A stretch of 64,000 bases of DNA from Aliivibrio salmonicida LFI1238 (GTDB lineage Bacteria; Pseudomonadota; Gammaproteobacteria; Enterobacterales; Vibrionaceae): contig NC_011313.1 in NCBI RefSeq assembly GCF_000196495.1, forward strand, positions 496,001 through 560,000, read 5' to 3'. Of this stretch, positions 34,686-43,766 are shown piece by piece; within the stretch, counting starts at the first letter, position 1; each line of letters begins with the position of its first letter. The position numbers and the translations under genes are program-made. The notes under the pieces were generated by a model. It saw only the letters and a program-made list of their open reading frames with translations. It was not told where the DNA came from and ran no database searches.

Positions 34686-36173
34686 CTACACCTTGTCTTT
34701 TACATTCCAAGGTAAAAGTGAATCGATATCTGGCGATCCAACACATAAACGATCTAGACAATACCTAATATAATCGTAAGGGATTAATCCGTTTGCCTTT
34801 GCTGTTTCTACAATGCTGTAAAGCATTGCACTTGAATCTGCACCAGCCGTTGAACCCGAAAATAACCAGTTTTTCCGGCCGATAACAAACGGTTTAACCG
34901 CTCGCTCTGCTCGATTGTTATCAATAGATAACAATCCATCATCAATATAACGAACTAATTTATCCCATTGATTTAATGTATAGCTAATCGCCTCACCTAA
35001 TTTTGTTTTAGGTGATACTCGACTAACTGCGCTATCAAGCCAATCACGGAGCTCTTTAAGTAAATCGCGGGCTTCTGTCTGCCTAGCAACATACTTGGCT
35101 TCAGGGGAAGCCTCTTTTAATAACGATTCGATCCGGTATAGCTTTTGGATTTTACTCAATACCCAATCTGCACTCCCTGTTTTCCCTTTTACTTGAACAC
35201 GTTGAGCCTCAATAAATCGTCGACGTGCGTGTGCCCAACAGCCAACTAAAATCGCTTCAGTTTGTTCATAACCTTGGTAACCATCGGTATGTAAATACCC
35301 GTTATAACCTTTTAAAAAGTTAACTGGATGGTAGCCATGCCTGCTAGATTGATAATCATAAAGTACAATTCCAGGCAAAACACCAGAGCCTGGAGAATCA
35401 TAGCCAGAGCAGTAGACCCACATATAACATTTTGCTTTTTCAACATCCAACACATTTACCGTTGTTTCATCACAATGCAGAGTGGGTTGTTCAAGCAAAA
35501 TACGATGTAACTCGTTATTAAGAGGGGTAAATAGTACCGAGCATTTTATTAACCAATCCGCCATCGTTCGCCGTCCAATAATGATACCCCATTGCTGAAA
35601 TAACGTTTCTTGACGATAAAGTGGAAGACTGTATTGAAATTTAGCCGTAATAATTTGAGCAAGTAAACTTGCGGTCGCAATCCCTTTAGGGATTGGTGAC
35701 GCTGGCATTGGGGCTTGTTTAATGTCTACTGAAGTATTGTTTTTTTCACAATTTCGGCAAGCATATTTAGGACGAACATGTTGAATAACTTCCACTTTAG
35801 CTGGTACAAATTCCAACTTTTCACTGATGTCTTTACCCATCGCATGCATCTCTAGACCGCAACACTTACAAGTTTTATCTTTTATGTCGTGGATAATAAC
35901 AGTACGCGGTAAGTCTTCAGGTAAGCGTTGGCGTTTTGGCTTTTGACGAGTGTAGGTAATCGTTTGTGTGTCATCATTTTCAATGATGATTTCTTCTTCT
36001 GTTTCATTGAATAAATCAAATTGAGTCGAGTCAGATTCACTGCTTTTACCAAAGCGCTGATGTTGAGCCAGTCGAAATTGCTCTAGAAGACGGTTATATT
36101 TATTTTCAAGCTGAAGCACAAGTGCTTTCAGCTCGTCAATGGTATCAGGAAGTGGTTTTATTTTATCAGTCAT
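34686..36173 (-). CDS. tnpC: IS66 transposase TnpC
   Basis: The 495-residue protein is the main IS66 transposase. It has an N-terminal coiled coil (LVLQLENKYNRLLEQFRLAQ), the conserved QRFGKSSE, a zinc-finger region with CKCCG and CRNCE, and a DDE core with LHCDETTVNV near residue 235 and NNRAERAVKPFVIGRKNWLF near the C-terminus. It seems full length and intact. Confidence 0.93.
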   Translation of the reverse strand: MTDKIKPLPDTIDELKALVLQLENKYNRLLEQFRLAQHQRFGKSSESDSTQFDLFNETEEEIIIENDDTQTITYTRQKPKRQRLPEDLPRTVIIHDIKDKTCKCCGLEMHAMGKDISEKLEFVPAKVEVIQHVRPKYACRNCEKNNTSVDIKQAPMPASPIPKGIATASLLAQIITAKFQYSLPLYRQETLFQQWGIIIGRRTMADWLIKCSVLFTPLNNELHRILLEQPTLHCDETTVNVLDVEKAKCYMWVYCSGYDSPGSGVLPGIVLYDYQSSRHGYHPVNFLKGYNGYLHTDGYQGYEQTEAILVGCWAHARRRFIEAQRVQVKGKTGSADWVLSKIQKLYRIESLLKEASPEAKYVARQTEARDLLKELRDWLDSAVSRVSPKTKLGEAISYTLNQWDKLVRYIDDGLLSIDNNRAERAVKPFVIGRKNWLFSGSTAGADSSAMLYSIVETAKANGLIPYDYIRYCLDRLCVGSPDIDSLLPWNVKDKV

Positions 36174-36244
36174 GTAGATGACTATATAACGATAATACAG
36201 GTAATCAATCGGTTGCCTCCTATTCTTGACTGAGAATCAACTAT

Positions 36245-36592
36245 TTAAAGGGTTGTTTGATAATGTACCGGTTGATGTCCTAAGATATCAAAACCTTGTA
36301 ATAGCAGTGTCAGTTGCTGCTCTGATAATGCTAACGTATCGTTATTTATATTTCGTGGCCATTTGAAGCGGTCTTCATCTAATCGCTTGTACCATAAAGC
36401 GAATCCTGTTTTATCCCAATACAATATTTTGAGTTTATCACGAGGCTTATTGCAAAATATAAATAGAGCATCACTAAACGGTGATAGTTGCATTTCTTGC
36501 TCAACAATCACGACAAGGCCATTAATGGCCTTGCGAAAATCGACAAAATCACGATGAAGATAAATGGTGGAAACATCAGTAAATACATTCAT
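36245..36592 (-). CDS. tnpB: IS66 accessory protein TnpB
   Basis: The 115-residue protein matches the IS66 Orf2 family, with VDFRKAINGLVVIVEQEM, SDALFIFCNKPRDKLKILYWDKTGFALWYKRL and KWP. It is needed for IS66 transposition, though its exact job is not known. Its ATG overlaps the tnpA stop by ATGA, so translation is coupled. Confidence 0.93.
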   Translation of the reverse strand: MNVFTDVSTIYLHRDFVDFRKAINGLVVIVEQEMQLSPFSDALFIFCNKPRDKLKILYWDKTGFALWYKRLDEDRFKWPRNINNDTLALSEQQLTLLLQGFDILGHQPVHYQTTL

Positions 36593-36903
36593 GATTGATA
36601 CCCTTTTAATAAGAGTCCTATCCAGTGAGGTTCAGTATTAGCTGGCAATGTTAATCGCAATTTTCCGATAGAAAGTTGAATATCTGGTAATTGTGGAGTG
36701 GCGATGATAGTTGATGTTAACGCTTCTACTTTCAAGAAAGTAGAAGCGTTAATCTTTTGTTTCCATCGTGCTTTACGTGCACTAAATGTCTTTGGCAGAA
36801 TATTATGGTTACGACAAAATTCAGCGGCACTAAGCTTGCTAGATTGCTGAGATTCAAATAGAGCGTGCCATTGCTCTGGTGTTCTCTTTTTATCTTTTTG
36901 CAT
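36589..36903 (-). CDS. tnpA: IS66 accessory protein TnpA
   Basis: The 104-residue protein has a helix-turn-helix-like N-terminus (TPEQWHALFESQQSSKLSAAEFCRNHNILPKTFSARKARW), as in IS66 OrfA proteins, and likely binds DNA. It is the first gene of the tnpABC set and overlaps tnpB by 4 bp. Confidence 0.9.
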   Translation of the reverse strand: MQKDKKRTPEQWHALFESQQSSKLSAAEFCRNHNILPKTFSARKARWKQKINASTFLKVEALTSTIIATPQLPDIQLSIGKLRLTLPANTEPHWIGLLLKGYQS

Positions 36904-36986
36904 AATTACGTTCTCGTTAAATGAAAGATCGTAAGATACGCATAATGAATTTTATTTGTTAGGTGTAGTTCCCCGCACGCTTACAT

Positions 36987-37082
36987 AATATTAATGAAAT
37001 GAATAATATCAGTTCTAACGCAGATACTTTATCTGAGCTTTCTGTATCTCAAGAGAATCAATTAAAATTCTTTTCATTATAA
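36987..37082 (+). pseudogene. C-terminal remnant of a methyl-accepting chemotaxis protein
   Basis: Directly after the IS66 end, an open frame without a start reads INEMNNISSNADTLSELS and ends FFSL before a TAA. This spacing of I, N, A and L residues is typical of the last helix of chemoreceptors. The rest of the gene is absent from the other side of the IS, where a tRNA region lies. Confidence 0.6.
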
Positions 37083-37103
37083 ACTCAAGCATTAGAGGTA
37101 TTT

Positions 37104-37262
37104 ATGAGTCGTAAAGAAACAATAGAGAGTAAAGGGAAAGACTCATTATGCACCAAAGGGTTAACTTCTGAAGAGAAAACCTTTATTAATGAGATCGTTA
37201 ATATGAAGACTATAATAATAACGAATGAACTTAATCAGTCGATAAGAAAGTCTCTTTTATAA
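37104..37262 (+). CDS. Hypothetical 52-residue protein
   Basis: The ORF has AGAGG at good spacing before its ATG and encodes a polar, lysine-rich protein with no membrane segment (MSRKETIESKGKDSLC, then TSEEKTFINEIVNMKT). I do not recognise it. It follows the chemoreceptor remnant by 21 bp and is convergent with the ToxR-like gene. It could be a small gene that was cotranscribed with the lost chemoreceptor. Confidence 0.4.
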   Translation: MSRKETIESKGKDSLCTKGLTSEEKTFINEIVNMKTIIITNELNQSIRKSLL

Positions 37263-37274
37263 AGACGTAAATAA

Positions 37275-38396
37275 TTAATAGTTCTCGTTTACGATAAATG
37301 AAAATCCTTCACTTTCATTGTAAGCGAGGCTATAAGTATCATCGATAATATAGAAGTGCATATAATTATATTTATTTAACCGGTTGAAACGTAAGGGAAA
37401 TATTTTCAATCTTGCAGCTTCTTGAATGTGCCCATTTTGTATAAGGCTGTCTTGGTCATCTGAATTAACGAATTCGGCGATTAAAGAAGATTTATCAAAA
37501 TTTACCGTTACATCGCTGTAGTTCGTGTAGTTTCCATTGTAACCAGATTCACTAATATTAATTGACCTATTCACATTGTACTTTTCATGAGAAGTTTCTT
37601 TAAAGTAAAAGCTATAAGAAACCTTAGCTTGATAAGACTTTTCTTTTATTGAAGACACACTTATATTGCTTTGTAGATTAAAGAATCCATAAGTATCTGA
37701 ATTATTTATTACTCTTTTTCTTTTCTTTATTTTTACGCTAATAACGTCATTAATAATATTGGTGTAATTTTTGTTTTCACTATCTAGCATTATGAATGTA
37801 TTAAATGAGTTATTGCATATATCGTCAACAACTAAGCAAGTTGATATTGAGAGATATTTTTTTTCTTTGTTGAAGAAGTAAAGATAATCAGGATTAAATT
37901 CAATGCCGTTCAAATCAATGTGTTCAGAGGTTGAAAGCATATAAACATTCGTCTGAAGAGGGATGAGGTTTTGTTCTATTGGACCACGGCTTTCTTTTTT
38001 GTAATAGTTCATAAAAAGGACAGCGACAGAAAAAAGCAAGATAGGAAGTAATAGATAGTAGCGTGATTTTTGAGTTACTGTCTTTAAACGATCACCTGAT
38101 TTATAGCCTTTTTGTTTGATGGTATCGATGATGACAATATCGTATTTGAGAAATTTCTTTCTCAGTAATGAAATGGTTTGAGTTACAACACTGTTTGAAA
38201 CGGAAGTGTCTTGCCAACATTCTTGATAAACATCATCTTTTGTATAAATCTTATTCGGGTTACTATAAAGAAGAAATAATAGATTAGCTTCGTTAAGAGT
38301 AAGCTTAATTTCATTACCATTAGTTTTTATGAGTACAGTTAAGCTCTCATAATCAATGGTCATGTTTGTTGTTTCTATTATTTCTTTTTTATTCAT
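37275..38396 (-). CDS. ToxR/CadC-like membrane-bound transcriptional regulator
   Basis: The 373-residue protein has an N-terminal OmpR-type winged helix (NEANLLFLLYSNPNKIYTKDDVYQECW, SVVTQTISLLRKKFL, residues 35-85, ending with a GYKS turn). One membrane segment follows (YYLLLPILLFSVAVLFMNYY, about residues 113-132), then about 240 residues facing the periplasm with no family I recognise. This is the ToxR/CadC layout: a membrane sensor that binds DNA directly. The ATG at 38396 lies 8 bp after the sapF stop, so it is probably the last gene of the sap operon. The coding region is notably AT-rich. Confidence 0.8.
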   Translation of the reverse strand: MNKKEIIETTNMTIDYESLTVLIKTNGNEIKLTLNEANLLFLLYSNPNKIYTKDDVYQECWQDTSVSNSVVTQTISLLRKKFLKYDIVIIDTIKQKGYKSGDRLKTVTQKSRYYLLLPILLFSVAVLFMNYYKKESRGPIEQNLIPLQTNVYMLSTSEHIDLNGIEFNPDYLYFFNKEKKYLSISTCLVVDDICNNSFNTFIMLDSENKNYTNIINDVISVKIKKRKRVINNSDTYGFFNLQSNISVSSIKEKSYQAKVSYSFYFKETSHEKYNVNRSINISESGYNGNYTNYSDVTVNFDKSSLIAEFVNSDDQDSLIQNGHIQEAARLKIFPLRFNRLNKYNYMHFYIIDDTYSLAYNESEGFSFIVNENY

Positions 38397-38404
38397 TTGT
38401 TCTT

Positions 38405-39229
38405 CTAGCACTCGATCTTAGGAGTCGCCGCACTGATACGCTGTTTTCTATCGTGCGTTGGTGCATTAAAGTGGCTTTCTAATAGACGCTGAGTAATTGA
38501 ATGCTGTGGGTTTGTGAATATCTCTTGAGTCACCCCTTTTTCAACCACTTCTCCTTCATGCATAACCATTACTTTGTCTGTAATGTGTTTTACAACACCA
38601 ATGTGCTGAGAAACATAAATGAATGAAATCGCCATTTCTTGTTGTAGTTCCAAGAAGAGGTTAATGATTTGAGATCGCATTGCCATATCCAAACCATTCA
38701 ACGCTTCATCAGCAACAATTATGGAAGGCTGAAGTATTAAGGCTCTGGCTAAAGATACTCGCTGTTTTTGACCCGTTGCAAGCATTTGTGGGTAGAAGTA
38801 GGCATGCTCAGGTAATAAGCCAACACGTAGTAAGGTGTCTTTAACTCGGCTTTGACGAGCTTCTGGTGACATGCTGGTATTACGTTTTAAAGGACCTTCT
38901 AAAATTCGACCTATCTGAATCCGTGGATTCAATGATGAATTAGGGTCTTGGAAGATCATTCGAATCAACTTACAGCGAGTCTGATAATCTTTATAGTCTA
39001 AGACTTCGCCATTGACTTTAATAACGCCAGACGTTGGTTCTACAACACCGGCTAACATTCTTGCTAATGTTGATTTACCTGACCCATTTGCACCAATAAA
39101 ACCAATGGTTTGTCCTGCTTCTAAAGAAAAGCTGACTGGTTTAACCGCTTCTTTTATTTGTTTTCGAAACAAACCAGATCGGAATACGTAATCTTTTTTA
39201 AGATCAGTGACTTCAAGAAGTGCAGTCAT
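38405..39229 (-). CDS. sapF: Peptide ABC transporter ATP-binding protein SapF
   Basis: The 274-residue ATPase has Walker A GANGSGKST near residue 47, a signature loop MLATGQKQRVSLARAL in place of LSGGQ, and Walker B IIVADEALNGLD. A degenerate signature is also seen in SapF of enterobacteria as I recall it. It energises uptake of peptides, including antimicrobial peptides, by the Sap system. It overlaps sapD by 17 bp. Confidence 0.9.
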   Translation of the reverse strand: MTALLEVTDLKKDYVFRSGLFRKQIKEAVKPVSFSLEAGQTIGFIGANGSGKSTLARMLAGVVEPTSGVIKVNGEVLDYKDYQTRCKLIRMIFQDPNSSLNPRIQIGRILEGPLKRNTSMSPEARQSRVKDTLLRVGLLPEHAYFYPQMLATGQKQRVSLARALILQPSIIVADEALNGLDMAMRSQIINLFLELQQEMAISFIYVSQHIGVVKHITDKVMVMHEGEVVEKGVTQEIFTNPQHSITQRLLESHFNAPTHDRKQRISAATPKIEC

Positions 39230-40226
39230 TTTTCTTCTCCTCGAAATTTAATGGAAAATGGCAACTGAATTTATGATCTTTCACTTTTTGACCTTCAGGA
39301 ACTTGTACGCATTTGCGTTGAGCGTAAGGACAACGAGGCCCAAGACGACAACCAATAGGTAAATGCTGTAAGGGAGGGATTGTCCCCGGTAATGATTCTA
39401 ACTTTGCTTTATGAGGGATTCCATCTTTACTAAAGTCAGGCATCGCACGCAGTAATGCATTGGTATAAGGATGTTTTGGAGCCTCAAGAATTTCTTTACG
39501 ACCCGCAGATTCAACCGATTGACCACAGTACATAACGGTAATTCTATCTACCCATTGAGTCAGAGTGATCAAATCATGGCTGATCAATAGAATCGTCGTA
39601 TTATTGACCTGATTCATTCGACTTAATAGACGAAATATTTGTGATTGTGTCACCGCATCGAGTTCATCGGTCGGTTCATCAGCAATCAAAATTCGTGGTT
39701 TGTTCGCAATTGCCATTGCGATCATTACTTTTTGGCATTCCCCAGCAGTAAGCTCATAAGGGTAACATCGCATTACGCGCTTATGCTCTTTAATCCCGAC
39801 TTTATGCAATAAGGCGATGGCTCCTTTTTTACGCCAATTCCAACGTTGCCACCATTTACCAGAAAAGTACTTTGACGGGATCGCTTCTTCAAGTTGTTGT
39901 CCTACTTGTTCTGAAGGATCGAGACACGTTGATGGCTCTTGAAAGATCATTGCCATCTCTCGGCCAATGACGCGTCGTCTTTGTTTTGGAGACAGTGCCA
40001 AGAGATCTATATTGCCTAGGCGCATTCTGTCGGCGGTGATCTTCCAATTATCTTTTGTGATCCCAAGAATCGCTTTAGCGACCAGAGATTTACCGGATCC
40101 TGATTCGCCCACAAGTCCGCGAATTTCACCTTCATTAATGGTTAAACTCATGCGGTTGACGGCTTTCACCATCCCTTGCGGGGTCTCTAACTCGATAGTC
40201 AAATGACGAATATCTAATAATGGCAT
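39213..40226 (-). CDS. sapD: Peptide ABC transporter ATP-binding protein SapD
   Basis: The 337-residue ATPase has Walker A GESGSGKS near residue 40, a signature variant YELTAGECQKVMIAMA near 158, Walker B ILIADEPTDELD, and the oligopeptide-transporter C-terminal region with a cysteine pattern (LPIGCRLGPRCPYAQRKC). It pairs with SapF on the inner membrane. In E. coli SapD also stimulates K+ uptake through Trk. It begins at a TAATG junction with sapC. Confidence 0.92.
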   Translation of the reverse strand: MPLLDIRHLTIELETPQGMVKAVNRMSLTINEGEIRGLVGESGSGKSLVAKAILGITKDNWKITADRMRLGNIDLLALSPKQRRRVIGREMAMIFQEPSTCLDPSEQVGQQLEEAIPSKYFSGKWWQRWNWRKKGAIALLHKVGIKEHKRVMRCYPYELTAGECQKVMIAMAIANKPRILIADEPTDELDAVTQSQIFRLLSRMNQVNNTTILLISHDLITLTQWVDRITVMYCGQSVESAGRKEILEAPKHPYTNALLRAMPDFSKDGIPHKAKLESLPGTIPPLQHLPIGCRLGPRCPYAQRKCVQVPEGQKVKDHKFSCHFPLNFEEKKNDCTS

Positions 40227-41113
40227 TATTCAATCCCCGCATTTAACGCGCGTTGTATTCCGTCACCAACTAAATTGACGATGATAACGGTGAAGGTAAT
40301 CACAATACCAGGTAGGGTTACTGTCCATGGGGCGGTGTAAATAAGTTCGATAGAATCACCTAACATTGAGCCCCACTCAGGGCTAGGAGCTTGAGCGCCT
40401 AAGCCTAAAAATCCTAATGCTGTGATATCTAAAATAGCGACAGAAATGGCTAACGTTGCTTCCGCAATGATGATGGTTAATATGTTTGGCAACACAGAGT
40501 TCCACAATAAATAAAAATCATTGGCGCCATCTAAACGAGCCGCCAATATATAGTCTTTTTCGATTTCATTGTGTACTGCGGTGTATACGGCTCGAATAAA
40601 ACGAGGGATCAAAGCAAGCCAAATTGCGATTAATATATTGAATTCCCCAAAACCTAAAAAGGCCACAAAAATAATGGCCAGCAATAGAGAAGGGATAGAT
40701 AAGATCGTATCAAGTAAGTGGTTTAACGTACTCGACAATAACCCTTTTGTCATGCCAGCAAAAATACCGATAGCACAACCAACGAAGCCAGAGAATAAAG
40801 CAACAACTAGTGCATAACCAAAGGTAAGCTGAGAGCCCATTAGCAAACGAGAAAGAATGTCTCTGCCTAAGTCATCGGTGCCTAAGAAAAAGGCAACATC
40901 GCCTTCAGTGCTCCATGAGGGGGGCATTAATAAGTTTTCTGACTGCCATTGTGGATCATATGGACTTAACCAAGGAGAAAATAAGGTAACCAGAAGAATC
41001 AATAATAAACACCAAACCCCGAACATGGCTAATGAGTTAGCACGATAGCTTAACCAAAATCGTTCCATTTGGGTTGGGATGTGCTCTTCTTGATAAACAC
41101 TATTTGAGCGCAT
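40226..41113 (-). CDS. sapC: Peptide ABC transporter permease SapC
   Basis: The 295-residue inner-membrane protein has an N-terminal OppC-like segment and a binding-protein-dependent transport domain. The coupling loop DYILAARLDGANDFYLLWNSVLPN lies near residue 195 and GAQAPSPEWGSML near 238. It forms the channel with SapB. It overlaps sapB by 14 bp and abuts sapD. Confidence 0.92.
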   Translation of the reverse strand: MRSNSVYQEEHIPTQMERFWLSYRANSLAMFGVWCLLLILLVTLFSPWLSPYDPQWQSENLLMPPSWSTEGDVAFFLGTDDLGRDILSRLLMGSQLTFGYALVVALFSGFVGCAIGIFAGMTKGLLSSTLNHLLDTILSIPSLLLAIIFVAFLGFGEFNILIAIWLALIPRFIRAVYTAVHNEIEKDYILAARLDGANDFYLLWNSVLPNILTIIIAEATLAISVAILDITALGFLGLGAQAPSPEWGSMLGDSIELIYTAPWTVTLPGIVITFTVIIVNLVGDGIQRALNAGIE

Positions 41114-42062
41114 AGAACTCTTTCCTTACTAGTGGGTTAACAGCAGCACCCAGTAGATCCGATAAAATATTCGCTAATAAAATAAAGGAAGCGACGGTAA
41201 TCACACCCGCTTGAATAGCAACGAAATCTTGATTAATAATGGCATCTAATAGCCAACGACCAACACCGGGCCAATTAAAAATAGATTCAGTAATGATTGC
41301 GGCCGTAAATAAGCCAGATAATTGAATACCTAGCTTGGGAATAATTGGGGGGAGTGCATTTCGAATGATGTGTTTCGCCATGATTTCGAATTTAGACAGC
41401 CCTTTGGTATGAGCCACCTTAATGTAGTTTTGAGTGATCACGGTTGCAACGGATGAGCGCATTAAACGGATAACTTCTGTCATAGGAGCAATCGATAAGA
41501 CTAAGGTTGGTAAAATAAGATGCTCAATGATGTTTTCTAGCATTTCAGTACGATAAGGTGATTGAGAATACAATACATCAATAAAAGCAAAGCCGGTTTT
41601 CGTATCGAATTCATACAATAAACTGTATCGCCCAGAAACAGGGGTAATACCAAGTTGTAAACTAAAGAACATCAGAACTAAGAGTGCAATCCAAAATAAA
41701 GGCATTGAATAGCCAATCAAAGCCACAGAAGAAATAATCGTGTCTAAAGGTTTACCTTGACGCATTCCAGCAATGGTACCAATAGGCGTTCCGATAATTA
41801 AGGCAATGAAAAAGGCAAAAAAGCAGAGCTCAATCGTTGCAGGGAAGACGCGTAATATTTCATCTGACATATTAACGCCATATTGATTAACCCCAAGGTT
41901 GCCATCAATTAATTGGCCTAGATACGTTATCCAGCCCGAAAAAAATGAAGTGTCCCCCCAAACTGAGTTAGGTTCAAGGCGTAAAATATTGAAACCAATT
42001 AAGGTTAAGATCAGCAACGTAATGATGAACAGATTAAAACGTCGAATCGTATAAATCCACAT
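41100..42062 (-). CDS. sapB: Peptide ABC transporter permease SapB
   Basis: The 320-residue inner-membrane protein belongs to the DppB/OppB family, with an N-terminal membrane segment, GTPIGTIAGMRQGKPLD near residue 93, and the coupling loop QNYIKVAHTKGLSKFEIMAKHIIRNALPP near 205. Its start overlaps the sapA stop as TAATG. Confidence 0.92.
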   Translation of the reverse strand: MWIYTIRRFNLFIITLLILTLIGFNILRLEPNSVWGDTSFFSGWITYLGQLIDGNLGVNQYGVNMSDEILRVFPATIELCFFAFFIALIIGTPIGTIAGMRQGKPLDTIISSVALIGYSMPLFWIALLVLMFFSLQLGITPVSGRYSLLYEFDTKTGFAFIDVLYSQSPYRTEMLENIIEHLILPTLVLSIAPMTEVIRLMRSSVATVITQNYIKVAHTKGLSKFEIMAKHIIRNALPPIIPKLGIQLSGLFTAAIITESIFNWPGVGRWLLDAIINQDFVAIQAGVITVASFILLANILSDLLGAAVNPLVRKEFYALK

Positions 42063-43687
42063 TAGTTCACCTCCTCAATTCGGCTTACATTATGAAAAGA
42101 ATAGGTGTTGTAAGGACTTAATACAAAACCTTCTAATGATGATTGATTGGCTTGATACTTGACGCCATGAGCAAGTGGAATGATGGGTAACTCTTCATTC
42201 AACAAGTTTTGAAGTTGGCGGTAAATGTTCATTCTGTATCGAGGTTGATTGGTTTCTTTTGCGAGATCCAATAAGAAATCGAACTCTTCATTACACCAAT
42301 TGGCAGAGCTAAAGCCTGCTCGTTTTGCATCACAAGAAAGTAGAGGTCTTAACATGGTGTCGGGATCGGCACTGTTGGCATTCCAACCGGTTAAAATTAA
42401 ATCCATGTTAGTTTCAGTCAATTCGCTTTTTGCCATAATGTCACTAGTGATAAGAATTAATTTTATCCCTAACTTTGCAAAGTCGTTTTGAATAATTTCA
42501 GCCGCTTTTTTCGGACTTGGATTGTAGGGATGATTATCTAAAGGCACCCACATGGTTAATTCTAACCCTTCTTTTACTCCGGCTTCACGCAGTAAAGCTT
42601 TTGCATAATTGAGATCATAACGAATTAATGATGAGTCACTGCCATACGCCCAAGACGTTGGTGGCAGAATACTTTGAGCCTCAATACCTGAGTTGTAATA
42701 CACAGAATTGATTAAGCTTGAGCGATCAATAGCTAAATTTAAGGCTTGGCGAACACGTTGGTCTTGTAACCGTGGATTTTTCATATTAACGGCAATGTAA
42801 GCCACATTGGTTGCCGTCTGTGAAAACAAGGTAAGTGATTCATTGTCAATAATGATAGGTAATTGGCTTGATATAGGGTTTGCGACGACATCGCATTCTT
42901 TACGAAGTAATTTAGCTAAAGATCCAGTGCCTCGGCTTGAAATATCAAACACTACTTGAGATATTTTGGCTGGCCCTTGCCAGTAGCCATCGTGCCTTTT
43001 TAAACGAACAAGCTCGCTTTTTTGAAATTGTTTGAGTTTAAACGGACCTGTTCCAATTGGTTTTATGTCCATTAATTCTTTTTCATCAGCCGCGGCTAAT
43101 TGGTGAGCGTATTCTTGGGAATGAATGACCGCGTATGACGTAGAAAGTGCAGATAAAAATGTGTTGTCAGGAGAGGTCAATTCGAATTGAACTTTGTGTT
43201 CATTAATGGCGTTAACTGATTTCACCATATGAGAAAAATTAATGCTGTCAAACCAAGGGTATTGTCCAGAATTGACATTATGATATGGATTTTCTGGGTC
43301 AAGAACCCGATTAAAACTGAAAACAACATCATCAGCATTCATGGTTCTGGTTGGCGTAAACCAATCTGTGGTTTGAAATTGCACATCAGACGCTAAATTA
43401 AACGTATATACGGTGCCGGTTTCATCTACTGTCCAAGAGGTGGCTAGATTAGGAGACGGTTTCTGAGTCACCGGATCGATAATGAGCAAGCCGTCGTATA
43501 TTTGAGCACTGATGGCTTCAAGAAGGCTATTGCCATCAGACGTTTGTGGATTAAAGAAGTCCACATTGCCTGATTCACAATAAATAAACCCTTGCTGGTG
43601 GATTGTTTGTTTTAATTCAGTATCGTAACAGCCTGTTAGGCCTAACAATCCAGTTGTAGCAATGAGTATGCGCGCAATGGTTTTCAT
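42062..43687 (-). CDS. sapA: Peptide-binding lipoprotein SapA
   Basis: This periplasmic solute-binding protein belongs to SBP family 5. It has a lipoprotein-type signal (KTIARILIATTGLLGLTGC, cysteine at residue 20) and blocks such as FNPQTSDGNSLLEAISAQIYDGL, DVVFSFNRVLDP and GTGPFKLKQF. SapA binds peptides for import, and in other bacteria helps resist antimicrobial peptides. The frame is open from a GTG at 43759, and an ATG at 43732 is possible. I chose the ATG at 43687 because it gives a normal signal peptide, although its ribosome binding site is weak. Confidence 0.88.
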   Translation of the reverse strand: MKTIARILIATTGLLGLTGCYDTELKQTIHQQGFIYCESGNVDFFNPQTSDGNSLLEAISAQIYDGLLIIDPVTQKPSPNLATSWTVDETGTVYTFNLASDVQFQTTDWFTPTRTMNADDVVFSFNRVLDPENPYHNVNSGQYPWFDSINFSHMVKSVNAINEHKVQFELTSPDNTFLSALSTSYAVIHSQEYAHQLAAADEKELMDIKPIGTGPFKLKQFQKSELVRLKRHDGYWQGPAKISQVVFDISSRGTGSLAKLLRKECDVVANPISSQLPIIIDNESLTLFSQTATNVAYIAVNMKNPRLQDQRVRQALNLAIDRSSLINSVYYNSGIEAQSILPPTSWAYGSDSSLIRYDLNYAKALLREAGVKEGLELTMWVPLDNHPYNPSPKKAAEIIQNDFAKLGIKLILITSDIMAKSELTETNMDLILTGWNANSADPDTMLRPLLSCDAKRAGFSSANWCNEEFDFLLDLAKETNQPRYRMNIYRQLQNLLNEELPIIPLAHGVKYQANQSSLEGFVLSPYNTYSFHNVSRIEEVN

Positions 43688-43766
43688 AATGGCCGCAGCT
43701 TTCTTATAATTTTTAATTAATGAACCTGTCATTTTATACTCAAGTGACTGGTTCTGCACTTATTTA

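Larger units (their letters stand above)
34670..36984 (-). mobile_element. IS66-family insertion sequence
   Basis: The element is 2315 bp with 24-bp perfect inverted ends (GTAAGCGTGCGGGGAACTAC... at 34670 and its complement ending at 36984). It carries tnpA, tnpB and tnpC. IS66 elements normally make 8-bp target duplications, but the flanks here (ATCCATTC before, ATAATATT after) do not match. Together with a chemoreceptor tail directly after the element, this indicates a deletion or recombination at this IS. Confidence 0.93.

Noticed and set aside
34567..34773. 68-codon frame spanning the left end of IS66
   Set aside because: It starts with TTG, lacks a ribosome binding site and reads through the IS inverted repeat; no family resemblance.
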